From positions 2,728,001 to 2,792,000 of the forward strand of contig NZ_JAPEMB010000001.1 of the NCBI RefSeq assembly GCF_026343125.1: 64,000 nucleotides of DNA. Reading direction: 5' to 3'. Every line of letters starts with the position of its first letter. Position 1 is the first letter of the stretch. The notes under the pieces were generated by a model. That model saw only the letters and a list, made by a program, of their open reading frames with translations, made no database searches and was not told the DNA's origin. The stretch comes from Streptomyces sp. NBC_00094 (GTDB lineage: Bacteria; Actinomycetota; Actinomycetes; Streptomycetales; Streptomycetaceae). A program made the translations under genes and the position numbers. Positions 8,909-18,260 of this stretch are shown piece by piece.

Positions 8909-10092
8909 CGCTGCGCCCTGATCGACTGGAGCAGCCCGATCGCCACCCACACCGCGAACATCGACGAGCCGCCGTACGACACGAACGGCAGCGGCAGGCC
9001 CGCGACCGGCATGATGCCGAGCGTCATGCCGATGTTCTCGAAGGACTGGAAGGCGAACCAGGCGATGATCCCCGCCGCGACGATCGTGCCGTAGAGCTCG
9101 GTGGTCTCGCGGGCGATCCGGCAGGCGCGCCAGAGCACGATCCCGAGGAGGACGAGGATCAGGCCGGCGCCGACGAAGCCCAGCTCCTCCCCCGCCACCG
9201 TGAAGACGAAGTCGGTCTGCTGCTCGGGCACGAACTGGCCGGTGGTCTGGGAGCCCTTGAAGAGTCCCGCGCCGAGGAGGCCGCCGGAGCCGATCGCGAT
9301 CCGGGCCTGGTTGGTGTTGTAGCCGACGCCGGCGGGGTCGAGGTCGGGGTTGGCGAAGGCCGCGAAGCGGTTGATCTGGTACTCGTCGAGCATGCCGAGC
9401 GCGGTGACGAGGACCGCGCCCCCGATGCCCGCGCCGATCAGGCCGAGGACCCAGCGGTTGGAGGCGCCGGAGGCGAGCAGCACGCCGAGCACGATGACGG
9501 CCATGACCATGACCGAGCCGAGGTCGGGCATCAGCATGACGATGCCCATGGGGAGGGCGGCCAGTGTGAGCGCCTTGGCGACGGTCCGGTGGTCCGGGTG
9601 GAGCTGGTCGCCCGCGTCGACCTTGGCGGCAAGCAGCATCGCCATGACCAGGATGATCGTGATCTTCACGAACTCACTGGGCTGGAGGGAGAAGCCGCCG
9701 CCGACGACGATCCACGCGTGGGCGCCGTTGATGGTGGCGCCGAGCGGGGTGAGGACGGCGAGGATCAGCACGATCGAGAGGGTGTAGAGGATCGGCACCG
9801 CGCCGCGCAGGGTGCGGTGGCCGAGCCAGATCGTGCCGATCATCAGGGCGACGCCGATGCCGGTGTTGAGCAGGTGCCGGAAGAGGAAGTAGTACGGGTC
9901 GCCGTTGTTGAGTTCGGTGCGGCCGCGGGTGGCGGACCACACGAGCAGCGCCCCGATGCCGGAGAGCGCGAGCGCCGAGAGCAGGATCGGCCAGTCGAGG
10001 CGACGGACCACCGAGTCGCGGGCGGTCAGCTTGGCGAGCGTGCCGCGCTCGGGGGCGTACCGGGAGACGGAGAAGCCGTGGGGTGCGGTCAT
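8893..10092 (-). CDS. rodA: RodA/FtsW-family peptidoglycan glycosyltransferase
   Basis: A 399-residue SEDS-family polymerase with about ten membrane segments (LDWPILLSALALSGIGALLVW near residue 32; later PFVSYGGSSMFAVWVAIGLL). The segment ATINGAHAWIVVGGGFSLQPSEFVKI carries the conserved Asn/Gly-Ala-x-x-W...QPSE signature of RodA/FtsW. It polymerises lipid II glycan strands with a cognate class B PBP, encoded 4 bp upstream. In S. coelicolor the orthologue (Sfr) acts with MreBCD in spore-wall synthesis. The cytoplasmic N-terminus (MTAPHGFSVSRYAPERG) is short. The 3' end is the source of the small tandem duplication at 8854-8908. Confidence 0.95.
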   Translation of the reverse strand: MTAPHGFSVSRYAPERGTLAKLTARDSVVRRLDWPILLSALALSGIGALLVWSATRGRTELNNGDPYYFLFRHLLNTGIGVALMIGTIWLGHRTLRGAVPILYTLSIVLILAVLTPLGATINGAHAWIVVGGGFSLQPSEFVKITIILVMAMLLAAKVDAGDQLHPDHRTVAKALTLAALPMGIVMLMPDLGSVMVMAVIVLGVLLASGASNRWVLGLIGAGIGGAVLVTALGMLDEYQINRFAAFANPDLDPAGVGYNTNQARIAIGSGGLLGAGLFKGSQTTGQFVPEQQTDFVFTVAGEELGFVGAGLILVLLGIVLWRACRIARETTELYGTIVAAGIIAWFAFQSFENIGMTLGIMPVAGLPLPFVSYGGSSMFAVWVAIGLLQSIRAQRPMTA

Positions 10093-10096
10093 CGGT

Positions 10097-12334
10097 TCAG
10101 TCCCTCCGCCAGGAGGCGGGCGGGCCCGCGAGTTCCTGGTCGTCGTCCGGCTTCGCCGGGTCGGCGGCCGTGGCCGTGCCGGTGCCCGTGCCGTCCTGCT
10201 CCTTCAGCGGATCCACCTTCTGGGCCTCGGGGTCGTACGGCTTGATCTTCGGGGCGTCGATGGAGCCGTCGGCCTCGATCTTCGGCAGGGACTTCTGCGG
10301 CTGCGGCAGCAGGGCCCGCTTGAGGTCCTGGTTGCCGGCGTCGTCGAGTCCGTAGAGCGCGTCGTAGATGTTGCGCACGGCGGGGCCGGAGGCGCCGGAG
10401 CCCGTACCACCCTGGGCGATCGTCATGACGATCGAGTAGTCCTTGGTGTACGTGGCGAACCAGGAGGTCGTCTGCTTGCCGTAGACCTCGGCGGTACCCG
10501 TCTTGGCGTGCATCGGGATCTTGTCCTGCGGCCAGCCGCCGAACCTCCAGGCGGCCGTACCGCGGGTGGCGACTCCCGCGAGGGCTTCCTCTATCAACGC
10601 CTGCGTCTTGGCGTCCATGGGGAGCTTGCCGTGGGACTTGGGCTTGATCTCGGTGACCTTCTTGCCGTCGGGGCTGACGATCGCCTTGCCGACGGTGGGG
10701 TTCCAGAGGGTGCCGCCGTTGGCGATGGCCGCGTAGATGGTGGCCATCTGGATGGGGGTGACGAGGGTGTCGCCCTGGCCGATGGAGTAGTTGACGGAGT
10801 CACCGGCGCGCATGAGGTTGCCTTCGAGGCAGTTCTCGTAGGAGAGCTGCTGGACGTAGGTGCCGCCGCGCTTGCCGATCTTGCACCAGTAGTCCTTGTT
10901 GGCCGTCCAGAAGTCCTGCTTCCACTTCCGGTCGGGGACGCGGCCGGTGACCTCGTTGGGGAGGTCGATGCCGGTCTCGGCGCCGAGGCCGAACTGGTGG
11001 GCCGTCTTGTAGAACCAGTCCTTGGCGTCCTTCTTCGGCTTCATGCCGCCGTCGTTCAGCCACTGCTGGTGGGAGAGGGCGTAGTAGACGGTGTCGCAGG
11101 AGACTTCGAGGGCCTGGCCGAGGGTGATGGAGCCGTGGCCCTGGGACTCGAAGTTCTTGAAGACCTGGCCGCCGATGGCGTACGAGGAGGGGCAGGGGTA
11201 GCGCCCGTTGAACTCGTAGCCGGCGTTGACGGCGGCGGTCGTCGGGATGACCTTGAAGATCGAGCCGGGGGCGGCCTGGCCCTGGATGGCCCGGTTGAGG
11301 AGCGGGAAGTTGGAGCCCTTGCCGGTGAGGGCCGCGTAGTCCTTGCCGGAGATGCCGCCGACCCAGGCGTTGGGGTCGTAGTCGGGCAGCGAGGCCATGG
11401 CGACGATCCGGCCGGTCTTGTTCTCCATGACGACGACGGCGCCGGAGTCCGCCTTGTAGTTCTCGTTGGTGTTCTTGTCGTGCACCTTGCGGGCCTCGAC
11501 CATCGCGTTGTTCAGCTCCCACTCGGCGACCGCCTGCACGCGGGCGTCGATGGAGGTGACGACGTTGGAGCCGGGTACGGCGGGGTCGTTCTTGGCCTGG
11601 CCGATGACGCGGCCGAGGTTGTCGACCTCGTAGCGGGTGACGCCGGCCTTGCCGCGCAGTTCCTTGTCGTACGTGCGCTCCAGGCCGGAGCGGCCGATCT
11701 GGTCGGAGCGGAGGAACGGCGACTCGCTGTCCTTGGCCTTCTCGATCTCGGAGTCGGTGACGGGCGAGAGGTAGCCGAGGACCTGGGAGGTGCGGGAGTT
11801 GCCGGGGGCCGGGTAGCGGCGGACGGCGGTCGGTTCGGCGGTGATGCCGGGGAAGTCCTCGGCGCGCTCGCGGATCTGGAGGGCCTGCTGGGTGGTGGCC
11901 TCGTCGGTGACGGGGATCGGCTGGTAGGGCGAACCGTTCCAGCAGGGCTTCGGCGTCTCGGAGTCGCAGAGCCGGATCTTGTTGATGACCTCGTCGGGCT
12001 TCATGTCGAGGACGTCGGCGAGCCGGGTCAGGACCGCCTTGCCCCGGTCCTTCATCTTCATCAGCTCGGTGCGGGACGCGGAGACCACGAGCCGGGTCTC
12101 GTTGTCGGCGAGCGGGACGCCGCGGGCGTCGAGGACGGAGCCGCGGACGGCGGGCTGGACGACCTGCTGGACGTGGTTGTTCTTCGCCTCGTCCGTGTAC
12201 TCCTTGCCGTTCCTGATCTGGAGGTACCAGAGACGGCCCCCCAGGGTCAGGAGCAGCGAGAAGACGAGGATCTGGATGACGACGAGCCGGATCTGGACCC
12301 GCGGGGTCCGCCCGGTCTCGGGGATGTTGCTCAT
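10097..12334 (-). CDS. mrdA: Penicillin-binding protein 2 (class B transpeptidase)
   Basis: A 745-residue class B PBP. One N-terminal membrane anchor (QIRLVVIQILVFSLLLTLGGRLWYLQI, residues 14-40) leads into the pedestal/dimerisation region. The transpeptidase domain has SIFK (Ser358, Lys361) inside AAPGSIFKVIPT, the SxN-type segment SVNYSIGQG and the KTG triad in HAKTGTAEV. A Pro/Glu/Asp-rich C-terminal tail of about 60 residues follows. It partners RodA, whose gene starts 4 bp downstream, in side-wall or spore-wall synthesis. Start ATG at 12334, about 20 bp past mreD. Confidence 0.95.
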   Translation of the reverse strand: MSNIPETGRTPRVQIRLVVIQILVFSLLLTLGGRLWYLQIRNGKEYTDEAKNNHVQQVVQPAVRGSVLDARGVPLADNETRLVVSASRTELMKMKDRGKAVLTRLADVLDMKPDEVINKIRLCDSETPKPCWNGSPYQPIPVTDEATTQQALQIRERAEDFPGITAEPTAVRRYPAPGNSRTSQVLGYLSPVTDSEIEKAKDSESPFLRSDQIGRSGLERTYDKELRGKAGVTRYEVDNLGRVIGQAKNDPAVPGSNVVTSIDARVQAVAEWELNNAMVEARKVHDKNTNENYKADSGAVVVMENKTGRIVAMASLPDYDPNAWVGGISGKDYAALTGKGSNFPLLNRAIQGQAAPGSIFKVIPTTAAVNAGYEFNGRYPCPSSYAIGGQVFKNFESQGHGSITLGQALEVSCDTVYYALSHQQWLNDGGMKPKKDAKDWFYKTAHQFGLGAETGIDLPNEVTGRVPDRKWKQDFWTANKDYWCKIGKRGGTYVQQLSYENCLEGNLMRAGDSVNYSIGQGDTLVTPIQMATIYAAIANGGTLWNPTVGKAIVSPDGKKVTEIKPKSHGKLPMDAKTQALIEEALAGVATRGTAAWRFGGWPQDKIPMHAKTGTAEVYGKQTTSWFATYTKDYSIVMTIAQGGTGSGASGPAVRNIYDALYGLDDAGNQDLKRALLPQPQKSLPKIEADGSIDAPKIKPYDPEAQKVDPLKEQDGTGTGTATAADPAKPDDDQELAGPPASWRRD

Positions 12335-12353
12335 ACTGCCGGGACCCCCTCGG

Positions 12354-13022
12354 TCACAGTCGCTTGACTCCCTTGATGCGTCCGGCCCGTGCGGCGCGGC
12401 TCCGGGCCGACTTCACGCGCAGACCGCCGCGCTGGGTGCCGATCCGCAGGCCGGTGCCGGAGGAGAGCCAGCCGGAGGCGACGTCGGCGCCGTTGCCCCC
12501 GCCGGCGTCGGCGAGCGGATCGTTCTCCGCGCGCCGGGCCAGGGCCATGATGAGCGGCACGGTGAAGGGCGCGAGGAGCAGGTCGTAGACCGCCGCGGTG
12601 AACAGCAGGAAGCCCAGGCCCACATGGCGGGCGGCGGTGTCGCCGACGAGGGCGCCCACGCCGGCGTAGAGAAGCGTGGATCCGACGGCCGCGGCGACGA
12701 CGACGGCCATGGGGCCGGTCGCGGAGGTCAGTCGGCCGTTCTCGGGCTTGGCGAGGCCGACCAGGTAGCCGATGACGCAGAGCACGAGGGCGTAGCGGCC
12801 GGCGGCGTGGTCGGCGGGCGGGGCGAGGTCGGCGAGGAGGCCGGCGGAGAAGCCGATGAGGGAGCCGCTCACGGGGCCGTACACCAGGGCGAGGGCCACG
12901 ACGGTGAGGAGCACCAGGTCGGGGACGGCGCCGGGGAGTTGCAGGCGGGCGAGGACGGAGACCTGGACGACGAGCGCGACCACGATCAGGGTCGCGGAGA
13001 GGAGGATGCGGTTGAACTTCAC
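12354..13022 (-). CDS. mreD: Rod shape-determining protein MreD
   Basis: A 222-residue integral membrane protein with about five hydrophobic helices (ILLSATLIVVALVVQVSVLARL at the N-terminus; DLVLLTVVALALVYGPVSGSLIGFSAG) and the GLLADLAPP and YDLLLAPFTVPLIM segments typical of actinobacterial MreD. The C-terminal ~60 residues are basic and cytoplasmic (SARSRAARAGRIKGVKRL). MreD links MreC to the RodA-PBP2 machine. Its GTG start overlaps the mreC stop by 4 bp (GTGA, 13019-13022), so expression is probably coupled. Confidence 0.92.
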   Translation of the reverse strand: MKFNRILLSATLIVVALVVQVSVLARLQLPGAVPDLVLLTVVALALVYGPVSGSLIGFSAGLLADLAPPADHAAGRYALVLCVIGYLVGLAKPENGRLTSATGPMAVVVAAAVGSTLLYAGVGALVGDTAARHVGLGFLLFTAAVYDLLLAPFTVPLIMALARRAENDPLADAGGGNGADVASGWLSSGTGLRIGTQRGGLRVKSARSRAARAGRIKGVKRL

Positions 13023-14017
13023 GGTGTCGCGTCCCCCTGGTCCTGGCCCTGCTGGTTCCGGCCCTGCTGGTTCTCGTTCGGCTGCTGTCCGTCGGCGGCC
13101 TGCTGTCCGTCCGGTGGCGGCGGTGTGATCGTGACGGTGACGGTCGGCGCGGGCTTGGGCTTCTGCGGCAGGACCATGTCGCGGGGGTCGGAGCGCGGGG
13201 CCTGGACGACGACGCCGACGATGTCGAGCTTGGTGAAGCCGACGTACGGGCGGACGTAGATGTTGCGGGTCAGGCCGCCGCCCGCCGGGTCGACGCGGAC
13301 GACCTCGCCGACCGGGACGCCCGGTACGAAGGGCTTGTCGGCGCGCGAGCCGAAGGTGACGAGCCGGTCGCCGGGCTTCACCTTGGCCTTGCCGTTGAGG
13401 AGTTGGACGAGGAGGGGGCTGTCTCCCTGGCCGGTGGCGAAGCCGAGCTCGTCGCTCTTCTCCATGCGCGTGCCGACGGTGAAGTCGGGGTCGTTGGCGA
13501 GGAGGACCGTGGAGGTGGAGGGGCCGACGGTGGTGACGCGGCCGACGAGACCGGAGCCGTTGAGGACGGTCATGTCGCGCTTGATGCCGTCGCGGGCGCC
13601 GACGTCGAGGGTGACGGTCCAGGAGAAGCCCTGGGCCGCTCCTATGGCGATGACCTGCGCGCCCTTGATGCCGTACTGGCCGGCGCCGGCCGTCTTGAGC
13701 ATCGTGTCGAGCTCGCGCAGCCGGTTGCGGTTGCGGTCGTCGCTGCCGAGCTCGGCCTTGAGCTCGGCGTTCTCCTTCTCCAGGGCGGCGATCCGGGTGT
13801 GCCGCTCACCGGAGTCGCGGACCGCGCCTATGGCGTTCCCGATGGGGTCGACCGCTGCCGCCACACCGTTCTCGACGGGCCCGAAGACCGCGGCGGCGGC
13901 CTGCCGGGCACCGTCGACGGGTGACTCCTGGCCGCCGCGGATGTCCACCGTGATCAGTGCGAACGCGATGGCGATCAGCAGCACCAGGAGCAGCCGGCTC
14001 TCTCGTGTGTCCCTCAC
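13019..14017 (-). CDS. mreC: Rod shape-determining protein MreC
   Basis: A 332-residue protein starting at GTG 14017 (VRDTRESRLLLVLLIAIAFALI); longer frames upstream would overlap mreB. A single membrane anchor lies at about residues 8-25, followed by a coiled coil (HTRIAALEKENAELKAEL), then the two beta-barrel halves of MreC (KGAQVIAIGAAQGFSWTVTLDVGARDGI; LGFATGQGDSPLLVQLLNGKAKVKPGDRLVT). The C-terminal ~40 residues are Pro/Gln/Gly-rich. MreC is the extracytoplasmic scaffold that activates PBP2/RodA. Ends in a 4-bp overlap with mreD. A shorter start cannot be excluded because the ribosome site is distant (aggaaagg, about 14 nt upstream). Confidence 0.93.
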   Translation of the reverse strand: MRDTRESRLLLVLLIAIAFALITVDIRGGQESPVDGARQAAAAVFGPVENGVAAAVDPIGNAIGAVRDSGERHTRIAALEKENAELKAELGSDDRNRNRLRELDTMLKTAGAGQYGIKGAQVIAIGAAQGFSWTVTLDVGARDGIKRDMTVLNGSGLVGRVTTVGPSTSTVLLANDPDFTVGTRMEKSDELGFATGQGDSPLLVQLLNGKAKVKPGDRLVTFGSRADKPFVPGVPVGEVVRVDPAGGGLTRNIYVRPYVGFTKLDIVGVVVQAPRSDPRDMVLPQKPKPAPTVTVTITPPPPDGQQAADGQQPNENQQGRNQQGQDQGDATP

Positions 14018-14094
14018 GTGCGGCGGCCGTGCCTTTCCTCGTGGTTCGTTGTTCGGCTGTGCTTTTTCTCTTGTGGGGTTCTGCTCGTACGGCG

Positions 14095-15114
14095 CTAGCG
14101 GCGCGGCTGGGCGTCCAGCACCTGCTGGAGGGCCTCGAACTCCTCCACGCACTTGCCGGCACCGAGCGCCACCGAGTCCAGCGGGTCCTCGGCGATGTGG
14201 ATCGGCATACCGGTCTCGCGGCGGAGCCGCTCGTCGAGGCCGCGCAGCAGGGCGCCTCCACCGGTGAGAACGATGCCGCGGTCCATGACGTCACCGGAGA
14301 GCTCCGGCGGGCACTTGTCGAGGGTCGTCTTCACGGCGTCGACGATCGAGTTGACCGGCTCCTCGATGGCCTTGCGGACCTCGGCGGCGGAGATGACCAC
14401 CGTCTTGGGCAGGCCGGAGACGAGGTCGCGGCCGCGGATCTCGGTGTGCTCGTCGTTGTCGAGGTCGTAGGCCGAGCCGATGGTGATCTTGATCTGCTCG
14501 GCGGTCCGCTCACCGAGGAGGAGCGAGTACTCCTTCTTGATGTGCTGGATGATCGCGTTGTCCAGCTCGTCGCCGGCGACCCGGATCGACTGTGCCGTGA
14601 CGATTCCGCCGAGGGAGATGACGGCGACCTCGGTGGTGCCGCCGCCGATGTCGACGACCATGTTGCCGGTGGCCTCGTGGACGGGGAGACCCGAGCCGAT
14701 GGCCGCCGCCATGGGCTCCTCGATGATGTGCACCTGGCGGGCACCGGCCTGCGTCGACGCCTCGATGACGGCACGGCGCTCCACGCCGGTGATGCCGGAG
14801 GGCACGCAGACCACGACCCGGGGGCGGGCCAGGTAGCGGCGCTTGTGGATCTTGAGGATGAAGTAGCGGAGCATCCGCTCGGTGATCTCGAAGTCGGCGA
14901 TCACGCCGTCCTTGAGCGGGCGCACGGCGACGATGTTGCCGGGCGTCCGACCGATCATCTTCTTCGCCTCGGCACCGACCGCCAGGATGCCACCAGTGTT
15001 GGTGTTGATCGCGACGACGGACGGCTCGTTCAGAACGATGCCCCGCCCCCTGACGTACACCAGCGTGTTGGCGGTCCCGAGGTCGACAGCCATGTCACGG
15101 CCGATGAACGACAT
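14095..15114 (-). CDS. mreB: Actin-like protein MreB
   Basis: A 339-residue MreB starting [20 protein letters not shown] at ATG 15114, with ribosome site GGGGAA a few bases upstream; longer upstream frames would add non-homologous sequence. Actin-fold phosphate-binding motifs are clear: phosphate-1 [13 protein letters not shown], phosphate-2 [20 protein letters not shown], and the adenosine-binding [18 protein letters not shown]. It polymerises at the membrane and positions the MreCD/PBP2/RodA complex; in streptomycetes its main role is the spore wall. The 77-bp gap to mreC shows no terminator, so mreBCD-pbp2-rodA is probably one operon. A truncated paralogue lies at 18261-18794. Confidence 0.97.
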   Translation of the reverse strand: MSFIGRDMAVDLGTANTLVYVRGRGIVLNEPSVVAINTNTGGILAVGAEAKKMIGRTPGNIVAVRPLKDGVIADFEITERMLRYFILKIHKRRYLARPRVVVCVPSGITGVERRAVIEASTQAGARQVHIIEEPMAAAIGSGLPVHEATGNMVVDIGGGTTEVAVISLGGIVTAQSIRVAGDELDNAIIQHIKKEYSLLLGERTAEQIKITIGSAYDLDNDEHTEIRGRDLVSGLPKTVVISAAEVRKAIEEPVNSIVDAVKTTLDKCPPELSGDVMDRGIVLTGGGALLRGLDERLRRETGMPIHIAEDPLDSVALGAGKCVEEFEALQQVLDAQPRR

Positions 15115-15268
15115 TGAGTTCCCCTTGATTTCCCATGGCCGAGAGTGATGCGGCGTGGAGTTTTCCATCGTAGTGCCGCCCGCGCGGATGCCGCGCGTTG
15201 GTCCACCTCTGTATCTGGTGACGGCAGGACGCGGCGATCCGTTCCCGGGATTGGCGTTCATATGCCTG

Positions 15269-15297
15269 GGGGCGACCGAAATTCCTTCGGTCGCCCC
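15269..15297 (-). terminator. Hairpin terminator after ndk
   Basis: A perfect 12-bp stem (ggggcgaccgaa with ttcggtcgcccc) and 5-nt loop, 50 bp past the ndk stop and upstream of mreB. It separates ndk from the mre operon. Confidence 0.85.
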
Positions 15298-15346
15298 ACA
15301 GGGTTGTGCCGATCGGCTGACGCCGAGTCAGCATCGGATCGTCGGA

Positions 15347-15760
15347 TCAGACGAGACCCGGGAAGAAGATCTTCAGCTCACGGAGCGCGGACTCCTCGGA
15401 GTCCGAGGCGTGGATCAGGTTCTCGCGGACGATGGTGCCGAAGTCGCCGCGGATGGAACCGGGCGCGGCGGCGATCGGGTCGGTCGGGCCCGCGAGCTGG
15501 CGGACGCCCTCGATGACCCGCTCACCCTCGACGACGAGGGCGACGACGGGGCCGGAGGACATGAAGCCCATCAGCGGCTCGTAGAAGGGCTTGCCCTTGT
15601 GCTCGCCGTAGTGCTGCTCCAGCGTGTCCTGGTCCAGCTCGCGCAGCTCCAGGGCCGCGAGCGTCCAGCCGGCCTTGCGCTCGATACGACCGATGATCTC
15701 GCCGACCAGGCCACGGCGGACGGCGTCGGGCTTGAGCAGGACGAGCGTGCGCTGGCTCAC
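15347..15760 (-). CDS. ndk: Nucleoside diphosphate kinase
   Basis: A 137-residue NDK of standard length. It transfers the gamma-phosphate from NTP to NDP through phospho-His117 (NLIHASDS). Family markers MSQRTLVLLKPDAVRRGLVGEII, ELRELDQDTLEQHYGEHKGKPFY and RGDFGTIVRENLIHASDS are all present. It lies alone between the terminator at 15269-15297 and the DUF4233 gene, which is 66 bp upstream. Start ATG 15760 with an upstream AAGGAG-like site. Confidence 0.97.
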   Translation of the reverse strand: MSQRTLVLLKPDAVRRGLVGEIIGRIERKAGWTLAALELRELDQDTLEQHYGEHKGKPFYEPLMGFMSSGPVVALVVEGERVIEGVRQLAGPTDPIAAAPGSIRGDFGTIVRENLIHASDSEESALRELKIFFPGLV

Positions 15761-15826
15761 GGGGGAACTCCTTCGGAAAAGCGGTGTGCGGGACCTCCGA
15801 GGCTACAGGGCCCGCACGCCCCTCGA

Positions 15827-16201
15827 TTACGCAGCGTCAGGCCCTGCCGTGGCCTGTGCGGGCTGCGCGGCCTGCGATGCGGCCCAACGCGCCTTGATGT
15901 CGTCGACCTTCCGGCCGTAGTGCACCGAGGCCCACCACAGGACCGCGAAGGCCGCCCCGAGGAGGAACATGACCGGTACGAAGAAGCCGCTGGCGATCAG
16001 GCCGATCTGGAGGGCCCAGCCGAGCTGCACACCGCCGGGACGGGTGACCATCCCGCACAGCAGCACGGAGAACACCATCGCGACGCCGCAGACGGTCCAG
16101 ACCGTGGACATGGCCAGGCTGTCGTCCTTCATGGCGACGAGACCGGCGAAGCCGATCACGAAGAACTCGCCGATGAGCGTCGAGGAACAGAGCATGCGCA
16201 T
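15827..16201 (-). CDS. DUF4233 membrane protein
   Basis: A 124-residue protein with four hydrophobic stretches (LIGEFFVIGFAGLVAM; STVWTVCGVAMVFSVLLCGM; LGWALQIGLIASGFFVPVMF; LLGAAFAVLWWASVHYG) and a short cytoplasmic tail. It matches the DUF4233 family, a small actinobacterial protein nearly always encoded directly after folC. Here it begins 4 bp past the folC stop, so co-transcription is near certain. Function unknown. Start ATG 16201; MRMLCSSTLIGEF is the usual N-terminus. Confidence 0.85.
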   Translation of the reverse strand: MRMLCSSTLIGEFFVIGFAGLVAMKDDSLAMSTVWTVCGVAMVFSVLLCGMVTRPGGVQLGWALQIGLIASGFFVPVMFLLGAAFAVLWWASVHYGRKVDDIKARWAASQAAQPAQATAGPDAA

Positions 16202-16205
16202 CGGA

Positions 16206-17705
16206 TCAGCCCCTTCGCAGCAGCAGCCGGGCGTCGCCGACCGTGAAGATCGAACCGGTCACGAGGACTCCCGCGCCGCCGTACTCGGCCTCTTCCTCCG
16301 CGAGGGTGATCGCCGCCTCGATCGCGTCGGGCAGCCGCGGCTCGACGACGACCCGCTCCTCGCCGAAGACCTCGACCGCGATCGCGGCGAGCTCGTCGAC
16401 ATCCGTGGCCCGCGGGTTGGAGTTCGTCGTGATCACGATCTCCGCGAAGATCGGCTCGAAGGCCTCGAGGAGACCGCGCGCGTCCTTGTCGGCGCTCGTG
16501 GAGACCACGCCGACGAGCCGCGAGAAGCCGAAGGACTCACTGACGCCCTCCGCCGTGGCCCGCGCGCCGTGCGGGTTGTGCGCGGCGTCCAGGATCACCG
16601 TCGGGGACGAGCGGACGATCTCCAGCCGGCCGGGCGAGGCCACCTGGGCGAACGCCCGGCGGACCGTGTCCGGGTCGAGGGTCCTCGCGTGCTCCGCGCC
16701 GATCCCGAAGAAGGCCTCGACCGCCGCGAGCGCGACCGCCGCGTTGCGCGCCTGGTGCGCTCCGTACAGCGGCAGGAAGACGCCCTCGTACTCGCCGGCG
16801 AGACCACGCAGCGTGAGGAGCTGGCCGCCGACCGCGACCTCGCGCGAGACGATGCCGAACTCCATGCCCTCGCGGGCGACGGTGGCATCCGCCTCGACGG
16901 CCTTCTTCAGCAGGACCTGCGCCGCGTCGACCGGCTGCTGGGCCAGGATCACGGTCGCGCCCTGCTTGATGATCCCGGACTTCTCGCCGGCGATCTCGGC
17001 GGTCGTCCCGCCGAGCCGGTCGGTGTGGTCCAGGTCGATCGGGGTGACGACGGCGACCGAGGCGTCGATGACGTTGGTCGCGTCCCACGTGCCGCCCATG
17101 CCGACCTCGACGACGGCCACGTCGACCGGGGCGTCGGCGAAGGCCGCGTACGCCATGCCGGTGAGGACCTCGAAGAAGGAGAGCCGGTACTCCTCGCGGG
17201 CGTCGACCAGCTCCACGTACGGCTTGACGTCCTCGTACGTCTCGACGAACCGCTCGGCGGAGATCGGGGCGCCGTCCAGGCTGATGCGCTCGGTGATCGT
17301 CTGCACGTGAGGCGAGGTGTACCGCCCGGTGCGCAGCTCGAAGGCGCCGAGCAGCGCCTCGATCATGCGGGCCGTCGACGTCTTGCCGTTGGTGCCGGTG
17401 ATGTGGATCGAGGGGTACGCGCGCTGCGGATCGCCGAGCACGTCCATGAGGGCCGCGATCCGGGTGACCGAGGGCTCCAGCTTGGTCTCGCCCCAGCGGG
17501 TGGACAGCTCGGTCTCGACCTCGCGCAGCGCCTTGTCCAGCTCCGGGTCCTCGGGCCGGCTCGGCACGGGGTCGCCCTGGACCGGGCCCGCCTGTGCGCG
17601 CAGGGTGCGGCTGCCGGCCTCGATCACCGCCAGGTCGGGGTCACGATGGGTCTCGTTGTCGACGATGTCGTCGAACTGGTCACTCGGGTCGCTCGGCTCG
17701 CTCAC
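16206..17705 (-). CDS. folC: Folylpolyglutamate/dihydrofolate synthase
   Basis: A 499-residue Mur-ligase-family enzyme adding glutamate to folates, and making dihydrofolate in most bacteria. The P-loop is ITGTNGKTSTARM (GTNGKTS, residues 104-110). Downstream come VVEVGMGGTWDATNVI, the ITPIDLDHTDRLG-like metal segment, EKSGIIKQG and the C-terminal-domain DAAHNPHGA. The first ~55 residues are an acidic extension beyond the usual core. The start is a GTG. There is no purine-rich site ahead of it, but a TAGACT hexamer sits exactly 6 bp upstream, so a leaderless mRNA is possible. valS would normally be next upstream; here about 7 kb intervene. Confidence 0.95.
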   Translation of the reverse strand: MSEPSDPSDQFDDIVDNETHRDPDLAVIEAGSRTLRAQAGPVQGDPVPSRPEDPELDKALREVETELSTRWGETKLEPSVTRIAALMDVLGDPQRAYPSIHITGTNGKTSTARMIEALLGAFELRTGRYTSPHVQTITERISLDGAPISAERFVETYEDVKPYVELVDAREEYRLSFFEVLTGMAYAAFADAPVDVAVVEVGMGGTWDATNVIDASVAVVTPIDLDHTDRLGGTTAEIAGEKSGIIKQGATVILAQQPVDAAQVLLKKAVEADATVAREGMEFGIVSREVAVGGQLLTLRGLAGEYEGVFLPLYGAHQARNAAVALAAVEAFFGIGAEHARTLDPDTVRRAFAQVASPGRLEIVRSSPTVILDAAHNPHGARATAEGVSESFGFSRLVGVVSTSADKDARGLLEAFEPIFAEIVITTNSNPRATDVDELAAIAVEVFGEERVVVEPRLPDAIEAAITLAEEEAEYGGAGVLVTGSIFTVGDARLLLRRG

Positions 17706-17711
17706 GGGCCC

Positions 17712-17717
17712 AGTCTA
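17712..17717 (-). promoter_or_regulatory. Candidate -10 box for leaderless folC
   Basis: TAGACT on the minus strand ends 6 bp before the folC GTG codon, the spacing expected if transcription starts at the start codon. The -35 region is poor (around GAGACA), and no Shine-Dalgarno sequence is visible. Confidence 0.4.
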
Positions 17718-18260
17718 CGGAGGGGGCGACGCCAGGTTGTCTCGGGAGCGCTCGGGGGTCGCTTAGCTCGTTCGTGTGATGGTCGGCCTCCGGGCTTGCG
17801 GCGTCCTGGGCCGTTCGGGTTAGCGTGCTCACGTGATCTGGGACGCCGGGAACGGCGCCAGTGTGCGGGGCCCCTGCTCCACCAGAGTGATGGTTCAGGG
17901 CCTCCCCGTCGCCTTTGGCCGTACCCACTTGGCCAGATCGCGCAGGGAACCGACCTCCCGGGCCCGGACCACGTACAGGATGCGTGTCGCCGCCCCGGGG
18001 CTGAGTACGCCGGGGACCAGTGCGCCCAAGACCGTTCGGGGCGTGCGGCTGAGCGGTCCATTCCGCCCGGTCCAAAGGGACGGTACCGACAGGACCGTGG
18101 ACCCGCCCCTCTGGGGCTTTCGGGTCCAGCGTCCCGGCGTAGCGGCCCGGCGGACTCGCCGATCTTGAGACATAGAGATCGGCCTCAGTCGGGCCAAAGC
18201 GCTCCTCTACGGCCTGCGGCCAGGACACGGCACTCGCCGCGCGAGGGGCGTCCCACCCGT
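17718..18260. other. Intergenic region, no recognisable gene
   Basis: About 540 bp between folC and the MreB-like fragment. Short frames exist on both strands but none shows a family motif, a ribosome site or sustained codon bias. One minus-strand tail (ILYVVRAREVGSLRDLAKWV, around 17900-17990) has protein-like composition and may be a decayed remnant. I could not find the missing N-terminal half of the MreB-like gene here in any frame. Confidence 0.5.

Noticed and set aside
17895..18197. A possible 100-residue minus-strand protein ending around LRDLAKWVRPKATGRP
   Set aside because: Weak start, no family resemblance and mixed codon bias; kept only as a possible remnant in the intergenic note.
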